Source of the DNA: Crambe crambe
Lineage: Eukaryota > Porifera > Demospongiae > Poecilosclerida > Crambeidae
DNA length: 64,000 nt
NCBI GenBank assembly: GCA_963924555.1
Contig: OZ004581.1
Location: 5,557,338-5,621,337, forward strand
Direction: 5' to 3'
Part shown: one piece after another, positions 50,701 through 62,700 of the stretch
How positions within the stretch are numbered: position 1 is the stretch's first letter
How the letters are laid out: every line of letters begins with the position of its first letter
Made by a program: the position numbers and the translations under genes
The notes under the pieces: generated by a model
What the model saw: only the letters and a program-made list of their open reading frames with translations
What the model was told of the DNA's origin: nothing
Databases searched by the model: none

Positions 50701-53700
50701 AAAATGAGAAATCAATCCTGTCACGAACAGCATATGCATGAAAGTAGTGGAGACTTTGACTACGTTGATGCAAAGTTTCATGCCTAGGTTTGACAGTCTT
50801 GTCTATATTGTCTCCAACAATCTTGAATCCAAACCAACCTTGAGGCAACATATCGCAACCTGGCTCTGTTGGAAAAGGCTGTGATGTTGTAGGCAGACCC
50901 TGACTTTCAACAGAAGTTGAGGAAGGAGAGGAATGCACTGATGATAAAGGAGAGAATGGAGGTGGAGATGGAAAAGATGAGGATAGTGGTGGTGAGGGTA
51001 AAAATAAAGGTATTGGAGACAGAGGCTGTGGAGATGAGGGACATTCAGAAGGTGATGGTGGAGAGAAGGGCAATTCTGTGTCACATTCAGTAACTTGAAT
51101 TTGTTGCAAAGGTGAGAAGGGCAGTGACAACTGAGGTGGTGGTTGTAGATCCTGGAAAATATTGCTATTATAATGGATATTGCTATTATAATGGATTTAA
51201 CTATTGTGTTTGTAGCCTACCAGGTATGATTTTAGGCTTCCAGTTAGCACATCTTGCCATTCCAATACAACTTGATCATACCCTTCACCAAGGCGATCTA
51301 GAAGGTGATGAACCTGGCTGGAGTCAACAGTAATCATACACCTTTGCAGCATTTGATGCACCTATGTATACATGTAATAGTGGGTGCCAAGTTGTTATAA
51401 TTACCAACATCTAACCTGTGAACCTGCATGTCCTGCATGAAGTAACAAGGAAATGGCAGATTGCACGTGACACATTTTTTGGTTCCGTAATTTGCTAATT
51501 AATGCAGCACATACACATATTATAGGTTTCTTGTCAGGCTTTGTTTTAACAGGTAGGCAGTTAGTCAGTATTGATGACAAGGTCGGTGCTTTGTTTGAAA
51601 TTTCCATCCAAATAGACTCCCAGCTAAAGTGCATTAATGATATGTCAGATGTATCACGCAGCATTGCGCGATAATTGTCAGAACACAATGACTTGACCTC
51701 ATGATAACACATTCTTCCGACTTTTTTCAAAATTTGACCTTGTAATGCCTTATTGCTGGGATTAAGGACCATGGCTGCTAGAGACCCCTTGTTTCCCCTT
51801 CCCAAAATTCGTCCAATCTTCTTGTGTGAAGGGGTTAAATTGAACGTTTTGGGCTTTTCGTAGCCTACAACAACCTATTGTAAGTAGCAAGCATACACCA
51901 GTAGTAAGAAGTCGTGTTCCAGTGTATCCACTTACAGCTACATTTGGAGAGTTGGTATTGTCAGCTGAAGCATTGAAGTCCAATCTCCTCTTACCCACTA
52001 TGCAAGGTCGTTTTGGAGGTGGAGAGCATTCAGGCTCCAACAAAGCATCTAAAATAGTTTAAGTACTCTGCTGTTACCCTAGTTATATTATAGCTACCTG
52101 ACATGCCTTATGTATAATGGTTAATAGCTTATCTGAATCGAGAAATAGCTCTGTGGTCTTGTATGATTTCAACTCTGAATGTAATGGGAATGCTCTCAAC
52201 ACCATGTGTTGAACCAATCTTGCCCCTCAATTTGATGTCCAGTGTCTGCAGTTCATTTTGAATCTCTTGAACTTGCTTTAACTCTTTATAGCATGGATGT
52301 TTACAGATCCAGGGTCCACCATTAGCTATTGGAGAGATCATTGCAGGGTTTATCCTTCCCTGGGAGATATACTTCTCTAGAACAGGTAGCACTTCCTTGT
52401 TAGCACTACTGTGGAGAACCCTGCGCTCTCTGTGATCAGTGAGCTCTTTCCCACAGACCCTGCAAGAAAGCTGCCTCATTGCTGCTGCATGCAATAACTT
52501 TTTCCCCGCGGCAAAATGAACACGCATGCGCATAATTATTGAATTTAAGTAAAATTCCAAACATTCCTCAGTTTCGTGACCGCTGCAGCCCGACCACCAG
52601 ACCCCTTCCTCGCGTGCTGGTGATGCAATACATCCAGTGCTGTGAGCTAGGGGGCTGGGACAGAGACTAGTGCAAATGTGAATGATAGGTAGCAGAAATA
52701 CAGAATAAGATAAAATGCATATAGAGTAGCTAGCATGTAATACTGGCACTGATGTAGAAGTGAGCAATAGCATGCAGTAGCTGAAAAAAGTTGGTAACCT
52801 TGACCGGAAGGATGAAGCTATAGCTGTTGAATGGCTTGCCATTCCCTGTACAGATGCACTCAAAAACCTGGTCCAGAGATATAGAGGATAAGCAGTGCTT
52901 GAGCTATGATAGAGTTTGACACTTGAACTGCTGCTGAGCCTCTGAGAAATCTAGATGTTCTGGAGCCGGGATGTAGAAGTTCTGCTGGTGGTCGAAGAAA
53001 CTTAACCTCTCCCACCAGTAGATCCCCTTCCAGATTAGGAATCTTGATGTAGAGAGGCTGCTCATGTACATATGGTACAGGCTTGGAGCAGGATAAAAAA
53101 TAGATGAGCAGGAAAAAGAATGCCTATATGACAGCTGCTTTGTTATACCTTGTGTAATTAATGTGAGCCTCCATTTGCTATGAATATGCACTTACAAAGA
53201 CCCTCCCATGGGAGTGGCCCCTTGATTAAAGATGCTCATTACAACTGGTAAATTATACCAGGAAATAGTTCGTACATCAAAATTTTACACCATGAATATT
53301 TTGTCCTATTGACATAGACCGAATGTGTGATCTACTCTTAAAATAAAATTAAATCTTTGTGCTATTCATAGGGTAATGAAACTAAGAGAGAATCTGGATT
53401 CTTGTCTGTCTCGAGCTCTGGGTGTACCACTAGTACAGGATCGTCTGAAGCTGATTGATGACTCTGATTATGTTCTAACCCTTGATTATGCATCTAAAAT
53501 GCTAAATATTCATGAAAGACGGAAGTGTGGTATTCCTGTGATTATTGAAGGGGAAACTGGTGTTGGAAAGACTGCTCTGATTCAAATGCTCTCGAAATTA
53601 TGGAACTACAAGTATGCAAATGAGCTGAATCTACTCAAAGAGACAGTCCTTGATATGGTACAAAGAGGTAAATTTAATTCTTATATGTTTGCCATACATT

Positions 53701-56700
53701 GACTATCTAATTGTACGAGGTTGAAATAATGGCTATTAAATTAGTATCTTAACAATCAGTATGATGAAGAACCTGCCCTCATAATTGTTTTAACAAGTAA
53801 AGGAGGAAAATGTATGCTAAATAAAAAAGGCCATGTAGGGTTAGCCTGTACTTTTACCTATAGCAGTTTCTGTGAACAAACATCAAAACTATGTTGCCTT
53901 CCCTACATCACTGCCTCCCACCAAGCTGCATGCATTAATTCATGTCAGTGTAAAAGTGTTCTGCTTGGTTTTGGTAGTGATGTAGGGATTATTATTAAAG
54001 GCAACATAGTTATGATGTTCATTCACAGGTATAAGTACAGACTAACCCTACATGGCCTTTTCATTTAGCATATTTTTTCCCCTTCACTTGTTAATTTTTG
54101 CCTCGGCACCGAAGTGCCGAGGCGCAGTGCTGGAAGCGACTATGATCGGCGATGGTGATACGTTTCACGCGCACGCGCAATGATGCACGATGATGCGTAT
54201 CGAGCACGTGCATTAATTTAGCTCTGGCTAGCTAGACAAAGTACTAAGGACAAACAGACAGGCTCAGCTCAGGCTCGCAGTTACTACGCGATAACTCTAG
54301 TACTGATGATTCTTGGCCGTCTTTGCCAACAAATCAAGCCCATTATCACATGCAGAGAACTGACTAAAAGACAGCAGTGAACAAAAACAACAGAGATTGC
54401 AAGGTACACGAACTAGTGCTTCGTTTGAAGGAGAGCCATGGTGAAGGAGAATCTCAGAACTAAGACTTTGAGGCTTCCAAACAATGAGAGAATCCAGTAC
54501 ACATACTTCAATCAAGCTATGCTGAGAATAACCATTAAACGACAGTTGAACAGCAAGAATAGTGTGTAAATACTAATCTTACTACAATAGCCATGTTGCT
54601 CAGTGTGCTTTATTTGGAACTCTCCACAGAAAAGAAGCTGAGAGAAATATTTTGGCAACATTTTGTAGAAACATTTGACCCCACAACCCCCCACACTTTT
54701 CATTCATTATGCCCATGAGTGTTCAGCCAATCATCCTTGTAGGACTCTGGTTTCAAGCCGGTGATCCTCAGTGTATCTTTATCGTCTCTTATATACCACT
54801 GTCATGTCGTATTCACTATAAAGCATTTAAAATTAAAATTAAATAGAGGTTGCACTTAAGTGCCGAGGCATTCCTAGTCTTTTTAAAAGACGAACTTGTT
54901 ATATAACCTTTACTTACTGTGTCACTGACTCATATTTAGTTATTAATGACCTCTTTACCACGCACGTGGCAGGTGCACATGTGATCATGACAGATACGCA
55001 TGCTGTCATTTAATTTTTAAAATAGTTAACATTGTATCGTTTATAATGAAAAGTTGTTTGATATGAGTGTGGATAACGATGGTAAAAGCACAATATGTGG
55101 TTATGTAACTGTACAAGTTGATATGAATTTGATTGCTGTAAGTAAAAGGATCATGAAATAGTCTTGCTAGGCCAGACCACATTTTTTTCGCGGGATGGTA
55201 GAAAAATAAGGGTCTGGTCAAACTCGCATAGCAACTAAAAAAGAAGTTAAATAATTAGTGAGCATGGCTAAGATCGCTTTGCACGTGAAGTGCAGGAAAA
55301 GAAATGGCTTTCTGTTATTTAGCTTTCATGCATTCAAATCTAAGCTAATGGCATCTGTTAGCTCCATCACTGCTAGCTAGCTAGCTAGTCCAGCCCACTA
55401 GCTAGCATTGACATAATCGACACGCACGAGTTTATTTATTGACCACACCCAGTTATAACCACATTGCATCCTGCTTGGCCAGTAAAAATTGCTGACAATG
55501 TTGCTATGCAAGTTTGACCAGACCCTTATTTTCTACTGCCCTGCAAAAAAATATGTGGTCTAGCCTAGTGAGACTAATCATGAAGTTACAGCCATCAAAG
55601 AAGATGAATCTAATGATGAATGAATTAGATTTAGACAGCGCTAGTGCCAATTGTTGATGCTGTTCTGGAGGAGTTTAAGCGGACATATCATCATCTTTTG
55701 AATTGTTTTCCAGATGTAAACATTTTTATTGAGCCTGTAGCAAGAATAGAAGAGATACAGAGAGTCTAGTTTTATATTGTTCTAATGACCCATTCCAGAC
55801 TAACCCTACATAGAGAGTGCTACCACACTCTCCGATAATAATTATGTAACTTCATTCTTGTAATCTTTATCACTAGATGATAGTGCATACAAGAAGCAAA
55901 TTCTGGATATCATGAAATCAGGAAAACACATTACAAGTGATGAGCTTTATATGTTTCTGAATTCAAACCAAAACTGGATCTCAACAGTGAAGAGTTGTTT
56001 TAAGAATATTGATCCAAAAATATGTACTATTGCAAGTTTAGCAATTTATCAGAGTGATGAGAATGAACTAATGAGATATATGGATCAAGTTTTTCATTTA
56101 TTGGAGGAATGTAACAGTGAACAAGAGGTAATAAAGTAGTGAAAGGTTTTGATAGGCACATTCATTGATCCCAGGTAGCAATATTAATTTTATTATTTTT
56201 TTTATAATATAGTGTTCAGCATTACTGTTATCTGTTCTGAATGCTGAAATGATTGACATGTTTTTCAAGCTGGATGTTCATGCAGGTACACAATTAATTA
56301 CGATACGTAGCTAAATGAACACATGCAACATTATATTGGGCTATAAGATAGTTTATCAGAACACATACTCGACGATTAGCCTTGTCCCCGGGCGATTCCA
56401 CACACAATAATAATTAGCTTGTGGAAGGCCTGGTACGCGACCACACGTGAGCTTGTAATCGACCTAGAACCGACTTAATTGGGCGTGGCAGTATATTAAA
56501 TTCCAGTAACTCTGCCTACGCTTTTTAATCACTGGATAGAGCCTTGAGCTGGCCGAGCCTATACGGTAGGCCGCAAAAAAAGTTCCCGTTCCGTCCACGT
56601 AGGACTGGCATTGAACGCCTTGACCGTTGTAGTTTCTACACAGTCACCCGTGTGTTTAATTTTCTACACCGTTAACATCAAGCATTGCGCGCCTGTGCCC

Positions 56701-59700
56701 ACCGTTCAACGTTCACGAAGAAACGGTAAGAAGCATAGCCATGTACGTACGTAGGTGAAAAAACGTTATTACAAAACGTAACCCTAAGCCTAAAAGCTTA
56801 TAGAACTATACGTAGCTATCTCTCTAGGCTGACTAGCTATCTCTCTAAGCTGACTAGCTTATGTTGGCACTAGAGCTAGCTAGCTAGCTAGTTCTGCACT
56901 TACAGCTAGCTATAGCATAACACCACCCATGATGTTCTATTGTCAGATTAGCAGTGTGATGAAACTTTACAGACACGATGAAGGCAGAAGAAATTGTACC
57001 ACCACTAGCATGCACAAGTCGATCTGCTGCTGATGAACGTTTTTGCTGGAATTGCTGCATGCTTTCATACCGTAAAAATGTTTAGTAATTTCGAACTCAA
57101 CTACGTATGTTGAATTGGGCCGTTCAACGCAAACGCCTGCTTTGCGTTTATACAGCATTCGCACATGGTTTTTTTATAACGCTTGAGCGTTCTACGGACG
57201 TTGTACACAACGCAATGGGAACTTTTTTATGATGAAGACCGTAGTACCTCAGCAAGAATGCCACATCTCGCCAGCTACTTGAATTGACCAACTAGAACTA
57301 GTAACATGCAGTTATTTTGTTTTCATGTTTATTATACTGTTTCATGTTGAAATTTTATTATAAAAAAAAATTCAATTTGATATCATAATAAACTATTTTG
57401 AGAAAATACATGTAGCTAGAACTTCAGATTTCTATGGAGACCGAAATCAAAGATTTGCTGAAGCAACATTACTCCAGTAAGCAAACGAGTGAATTATTCA
57501 GACTTTTGGATGAAGCTACCACCAAACTTCTGTCATACAGAATTAGTAACTGTGCTCTTTCTCGTGCTATTAGAGAAGGATTCCCTGATTCAGTGAGTAA
57601 AAAGGTTAGGGAGAAAAGACAAACTTACATTTATGGCCTAGAAAAAAACAATAACAAAAAAAAAGCAACAAACAAACAAATAAAAACAGCAAGTTCTTTT
57701 GATTAATCTTCTCTGGAGATAGCACTCAGGAGGAATGATGAACTACAGAGAGAAAATGATGAATTACGGCTAAGGATAGTGGAGTTGGAGCACAAATCAC
57801 CTGAGTTGGATGATCAAATTCAAGCATTGCTTGGTCAAAATTTGCACAGTTACCATGGTCCAGACACAATAGAGCACCTCAAAAGTCTCTCTTTGGGTGC
57901 AATCAGTGCCAAGTTCTCTGCTAATGCTCCAGACGTGGTTGAATTAATACATCAACTTGGAAACTGCAGCAGACATGAAGGTGACGAAGATGATGAGCAT
58001 TCACATGCTGCCACCATCATAGCTCTTTCTACCCTCCTCAAATGTTGTTCAGTGAAGGTCCTTGGGCTACAACTTTTCCTCTCCATCATGCTCATTGCTC
58101 GGGCTACAAATAAACGACTATATAAAATAAATACTAATACTAAATATCACACATACACAGGTCATGACAGTGCTTAACCATGCTGGTGTGTGCGTTTCAT
58201 ACACAGCAGCATGGAAGTACTTAACAATAGAGTCTAGGTACCTGGACATTGTGAGAGAATGACAATCTCAAAGTTTATCATAACTGAATAGAAGTAATAT
58301 CTAACTATACAAGCATATATATCACACAGCTATACATTAATTTTTACCATTTTTTGTATCACTCACTCACTGAACAGGCAGGCGCGAATTGAGTTTTTAC
58401 TGGCTGGATAATCAGGAACGATGGTTTATCTAGCTATATTTCGAGAGAACTTCATCCCTATTAGGCTAAGTCGCCAAACAACTGAACTGCATTGTAGCAA
58501 CACACCGGCCAGCTGTTCTGTTCCACGTGGCTGTAAAGTGTGAGTGTTCCAGAATGACGTCAAGGTGATGCGACCTTAATTGGCCAATGGCAAAACATCC
58601 GCCCACGATACACGTTTGGTGACATCACTTCCGGTGTGGTTGCATACCAGGCCTTCCACAAGCTATAATAATTGCGCATTAAATCGCCTGGGGACGAGGC
58701 TACTCAACGATAGCTAATCTGTGTATTAGGTAGCTAGCTACTATAATTTTATACTTATTGCAGGATTGACAGTCCATGATGTCATAGCCTTCTTTCAAGA
58801 AATCCAACAAAGAGCAAAGCGTTTGTTTGACATATATGGAAAGGATTCTCCTGATATTATCGTATGTTGACCATAAACTAATCACTGATGAAAGATAGAA
58901 TGTCAAAATAACCTCGAGGGCATTCAGTTTATTCATGATGTTGACACAGGTATATCTAGATGAAATCAATACTTCATCTTGTTTGGGTCTACTGAAGGAA
59001 ATCATTATAGATTCAAGTATGGATGGAAAGGTAACCTGAGAAAGAATGATGTATAAAATTTCTTATCTTTAAGTGAGCAGTACGCTTGACACAGGGAGTG
59101 GAACTAGGGCTAGGGATAAACATGAAAGCTGCACTTATAACTACCACAATGAGTATCTTAGATTTTAATTAATACCATACTAACAAATAAAGGAAAATTA
59201 TTGTTTATTCTAAATAAAAAAGGAAAGTAGGGATTGCTGTGTGCGGTTCAGCAATAAGAGACTGTTATGTCTTTATTTTCTAGATTCAACTCACCTCACT
59301 CTCAGAAGCGTTCTGTGCAAGCTGTTTATGAAAGAAGTCAAGTATCTTACCTTTTTGACCATACATATATACTGTACTCGCACGTAATTAGGCGTATGCG
59401 CTTATATCTCCACAGGAAGCAAACCACCGCTTAATAGCGAGTATGCACCTAACAGCGGGATGGATAATTTAATTTGGGTGGGCATTAATTAAATTACCAC
59501 ATGAAGCGAGCGTGAAGAACCAGCAGTAAGTGGCAGTTCCCTGCAGAAACACACTTATAAGTGAGATAAGCTTAGCAAAGAGTTGCTAAACCAGAAAAAA
59601 TAGAGCTCATAAGTAAGGAGCACTTAATAAAGAGTAGTTAGTGCAGCAAGAAAACCAGTGCCTAACAATGAATGTGTGCTTATTAACGAGATGCGCCTAA

Positions 59701-62700
59701 TAACGCGTGAGTACAGTATAAGCTTGGCTTGAGGGGATAGTGCTGTTCTTGTTGTGTCTCAGTTTATTTCACTGATGTGGATCAAGTCTGCAGCCAGATC
59801 TAGCTAGCTAGCTAAGCTATGTTGCACTGATGAGCACACATGTGCTACAGATGATTACATGTACATCATTCACCTTCACATAATTTTACGATTACGTGTT
59901 TAATTAAGTGCATGCGCATGCAATTGTTATCAGGAGGTATTATTACAGCAACTTTTATGTGTGCAGCAACCTGCCACTTATAACATACTCAACAGCAAAA
60001 TCTTAGATAAAATTTAACGATTCAAAGCCTATCAGCTCTAGTTACTAGTTCACTGTCGATTGTTGCATATAATTATTCTAAGTTGTTTGGCTGGAACAAC
60101 TAGTACTCTACTTCATAATTATTTAAATAACATTGAAACCTATCTGCTCTTAAACTTAAATGCTGCTCACTTGCTGTCAAATGTTGCATATAGCCCAATT
60201 TATATTTCCAAGCATACATATCAAGGTGACTTAATATTTCATTCTATATAGGCAATTCCCAGCAATGTGTTCATCATTGCAGCCTGTAATCCTCATCGTG
60301 GGGATAGCACAGCACTTTCACATCATGGTGAAGAATGCTCCTTTGTCAGTGATTCATATTTTGTACGTAAACTTCATCCAACATTGTCCCTACTGAAATG
60401 GGATTATGGAGCTCTAAGCCCTGAGGAGGAACACGATTATATCCGAGAGAAATTGGTAATGATACAGAGTAAATTGGATGTTGAATTAGAAGAGCCACGT
60501 CGTGAAGCACTTGCTGATTTAATAGTAGACAGTCAAAAGCAAGTGCGCAAGTATTTATACGAGCAATTAAAGCATATTTTTCCTGACTATGAGGCTAGGA
60601 TTCGTGCAAGTTGTTGTGTTAGCCAGAGAGATATACAGCGAGTGATAAAGTTTTATATGTGGCTATTGGATGTATTTAAATCAGAGAAAATTTTTAATAG
60701 AGATGATCATCATCGTTGTGCATTGTTAGTCTCACTTGGTTTGGTCTATTATCTACGTCTACCTGCCAGACTAAGGAAAGAGTATGCAAGATTTCTTGAC
60801 TCTGAAAATAGAAATCTAGGCTGGAAAAAATCCTTCCAAGATACTTTTAGCCAAATACTTGAGTGGTATAGTAAAAGTGAGAATTTGGAAGTTCCTCCTG
60901 GAATTGCTAGAACTGATGCACTGAAAGAAAACTTGCTTGCCATCATTATGTGTTGTGTGACACTTACTCCTTTGATTATAGAGGGAGCTCCAGGCACTTC
61001 CAAAACTCTGTCATTTAACATTGCTATGGCTAATATGAAAGGGAGAGGATCAAGAAAGAATATTTTCCAACGTTATCCATCATTGGAGCCACAATTTTAT
61101 CAGTGTTCAAGACGAACAAATCCAGAAGAGATTAAAATTGTTTTTGAGAGAGCAAAGAAAGTTCAAGGAAACCGCAAAATTAATGCCAAAAGCTTATCAG
61201 TTGTCTTTATGGATGAAGCTGGCTTACCTGAAAAGGCTCATGAAAATCTGAAGGTCCTTCATTACTATTTGGAACATCCTGAGGTATCCTTTGTTGCCAT
61301 TACTAACCATCCTCTTGATGCTGCTAAAACAAATCGTGCCGTTAGTGTTTATCGACCTGAAACTTCCTCTAGCTTAGGAGATCTAAAAATTCTTGGAAGA
61401 GATTGCCTTGGTATTGAATCTGACCCCAAAATTCTGAAGTTGTGTAATGCATACAAGGAAGTGATGTCAATGGACGAGTCAAAATTTTATGGACTTCGAG
61501 ATTTTATTTATTTCCTTATATATCTACATGGAAAAATAGATGAGCATAGCCCTGATTTTTCTGCAGAAGAGCAGCAGCATATATTGCACTCCATTGAACG
61601 CAACTTTGGAGGAACTAAACCATTAGAATTTCAAAAAGTTTTCAAATGTTTCTTAAAATCTGATGATGTAAGCAATAATGTTATTGAACATGCTTGTTAA
61701 GTACTTAGAAAAGTTGACAAGTCCTATCAATTATCATAGCTCACAATAACAGTCAGTCACAGGACATTTTCCGATCAATTTCTTCATTCGTCCACTAACT
61801 TTCTATACATTCAAACTGCTATTTGTAATAGAATGTTACTGTGAGCCATGAAAAATAACTGATTTTGCTTAATATTATTTTCTTCAGATAGAACCAAGAT
61901 CAGTTCTAGAAGTTTTAAAGGAAAGTCTCAACACTCGGAGATCACTTGAGGCCACTGAAATTCAATATAGTATCCAGAGTAATACTCGTTTCCAGCTAAT
62001 CATTGACCCAAGTCATGACCAGTCCATTATGAGACTTCTATTCACCTTCGGATTATTGAAGAGAGGAAAAACAAAAATGATTGTGTGCAGCAACCTACCA
62101 GGAGATATACAGGGAGCTGTAAGTTGTTTACAATGAAGACTCCTAATAAATAACTGCATATTTATCTTTTGTTGTCCTCTTTCCTAATTTCTAAATGCAT
62201 ATTATTCAGGTGAATACTATTGCAAGAATCCGACATTCTGCTCAAGAAGGCTATTCAGTCCTTCTATCCCAAGTTGATGATATCCAGGAGAGTTTCTATG
62301 ATCTCTTCAACCAGAGATTCAGATGTGTGTACATAAAGAATGAAAACCGTTACTATGCCAACATATCATGTGGAGCACACTCTAAGCTGAGTTGTATTCA
62401 TCCTGATTTCCGTTGCACTGTCATTTTGCGGGAATCTGATTTGAAACACACTCCAGGACCATTTCTCAATAGATTTGAGAAGTATTACATCTCTTACGAT
62501 GTTCTGTTGGACCATTCCCTGCAGAATCTTCCAGGCACTCTAAGGAATATAATGAAAGCTGTAGAGAGTAAGGTTAGTCTCAGTGGCTCTTCTGATAATT
62601 AGAATAGCAATTTGATTGGTTACTTTGCAGGCTCTTCAATCACTTAGTGCCCTCTTTTTAGTGCCCTTGTTCTGAGGGCATAGGCTGTATATTGCCACTG

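Larger units (their letters stand above)
47514..52669. mobile_element. Complete DNA transposon encoding a RecQ-like helicase and a DUF6589 protein
   Basis: 5,156 bp, bounded by perfect inverted repeats of 88 bp (47514-47601 and 52582-52669), starting TAGTCTCTGTCCCAGCCCCC and ending at GGGCTGCAGC; a weaker match continues for about 12 bp. The flanks are identical 9-mers GTGCAAATG (47505-47513 and 52670-52678), a target-site duplication. Inside are two convergent, intron-bearing genes: the helicase (+, 47710-49068) and the DUF6589 gene (-, 49086-52533). The whole unit sits in an intron of the RNF213-like gene. The identical repeats suggest a recent insertion, though both genes show possible damage. 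I do not recall a published description of this exact pairing. Confidence 0.93.
56377..58702. mobile_element. DUF6589-type transposon, decayed, with 9-bp target duplication
   Basis: 2,326 bp. The left terminus TAGCCTTGTCCCCGGGCGATT (split) and the right, in reverse complement, TAGCCTCGTCCCCAGGCGATT match over about 75 bp, including TTGTGGAAGGCCTGGTA. The flanks are CTCGACGAT (56368-56376) and CTCAACGAT (58703-58711), 8 of 9 identical. It holds the broken DUF6589 gene at 57434-58262 and a nested CGGT MITE at 56564-57241. No helicase gene is present. It sits in the intron 56286-58763 of the RNF213-like gene. Confidence 0.88.
53372..59030 (+). other. RNF213: RNF213-like gene: second AAA module (GETGVGKT ... 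YLDEINT)
   Basis: Exon 53372-53667 carries CGIPVIIEGETGVGKTALIQ, which matches the AAA3 P-loop context of vertebrate RNF213. Exons 55877-56127, 56213-56285 (ending FKLDVHA) and 58764-58861 follow in phase. Exon 58950-59030 gives the Walker B strand VYLDEINTSS. The intron 56286-58763 holds a whole DUF6589-type transposon, and the intron before 53372 holds the 5.2-kb helicase element, so this ATPase module has survived several insertions without coding damage. Confidence 0.87.

Noticed and set aside
50803-51084. Minus-strand His/Leu/Pro-rich ORF
   Set aside because: Shifted-frame shadow of the Pro/Ser-rich linker of the DUF6589 exon 51151-50484.
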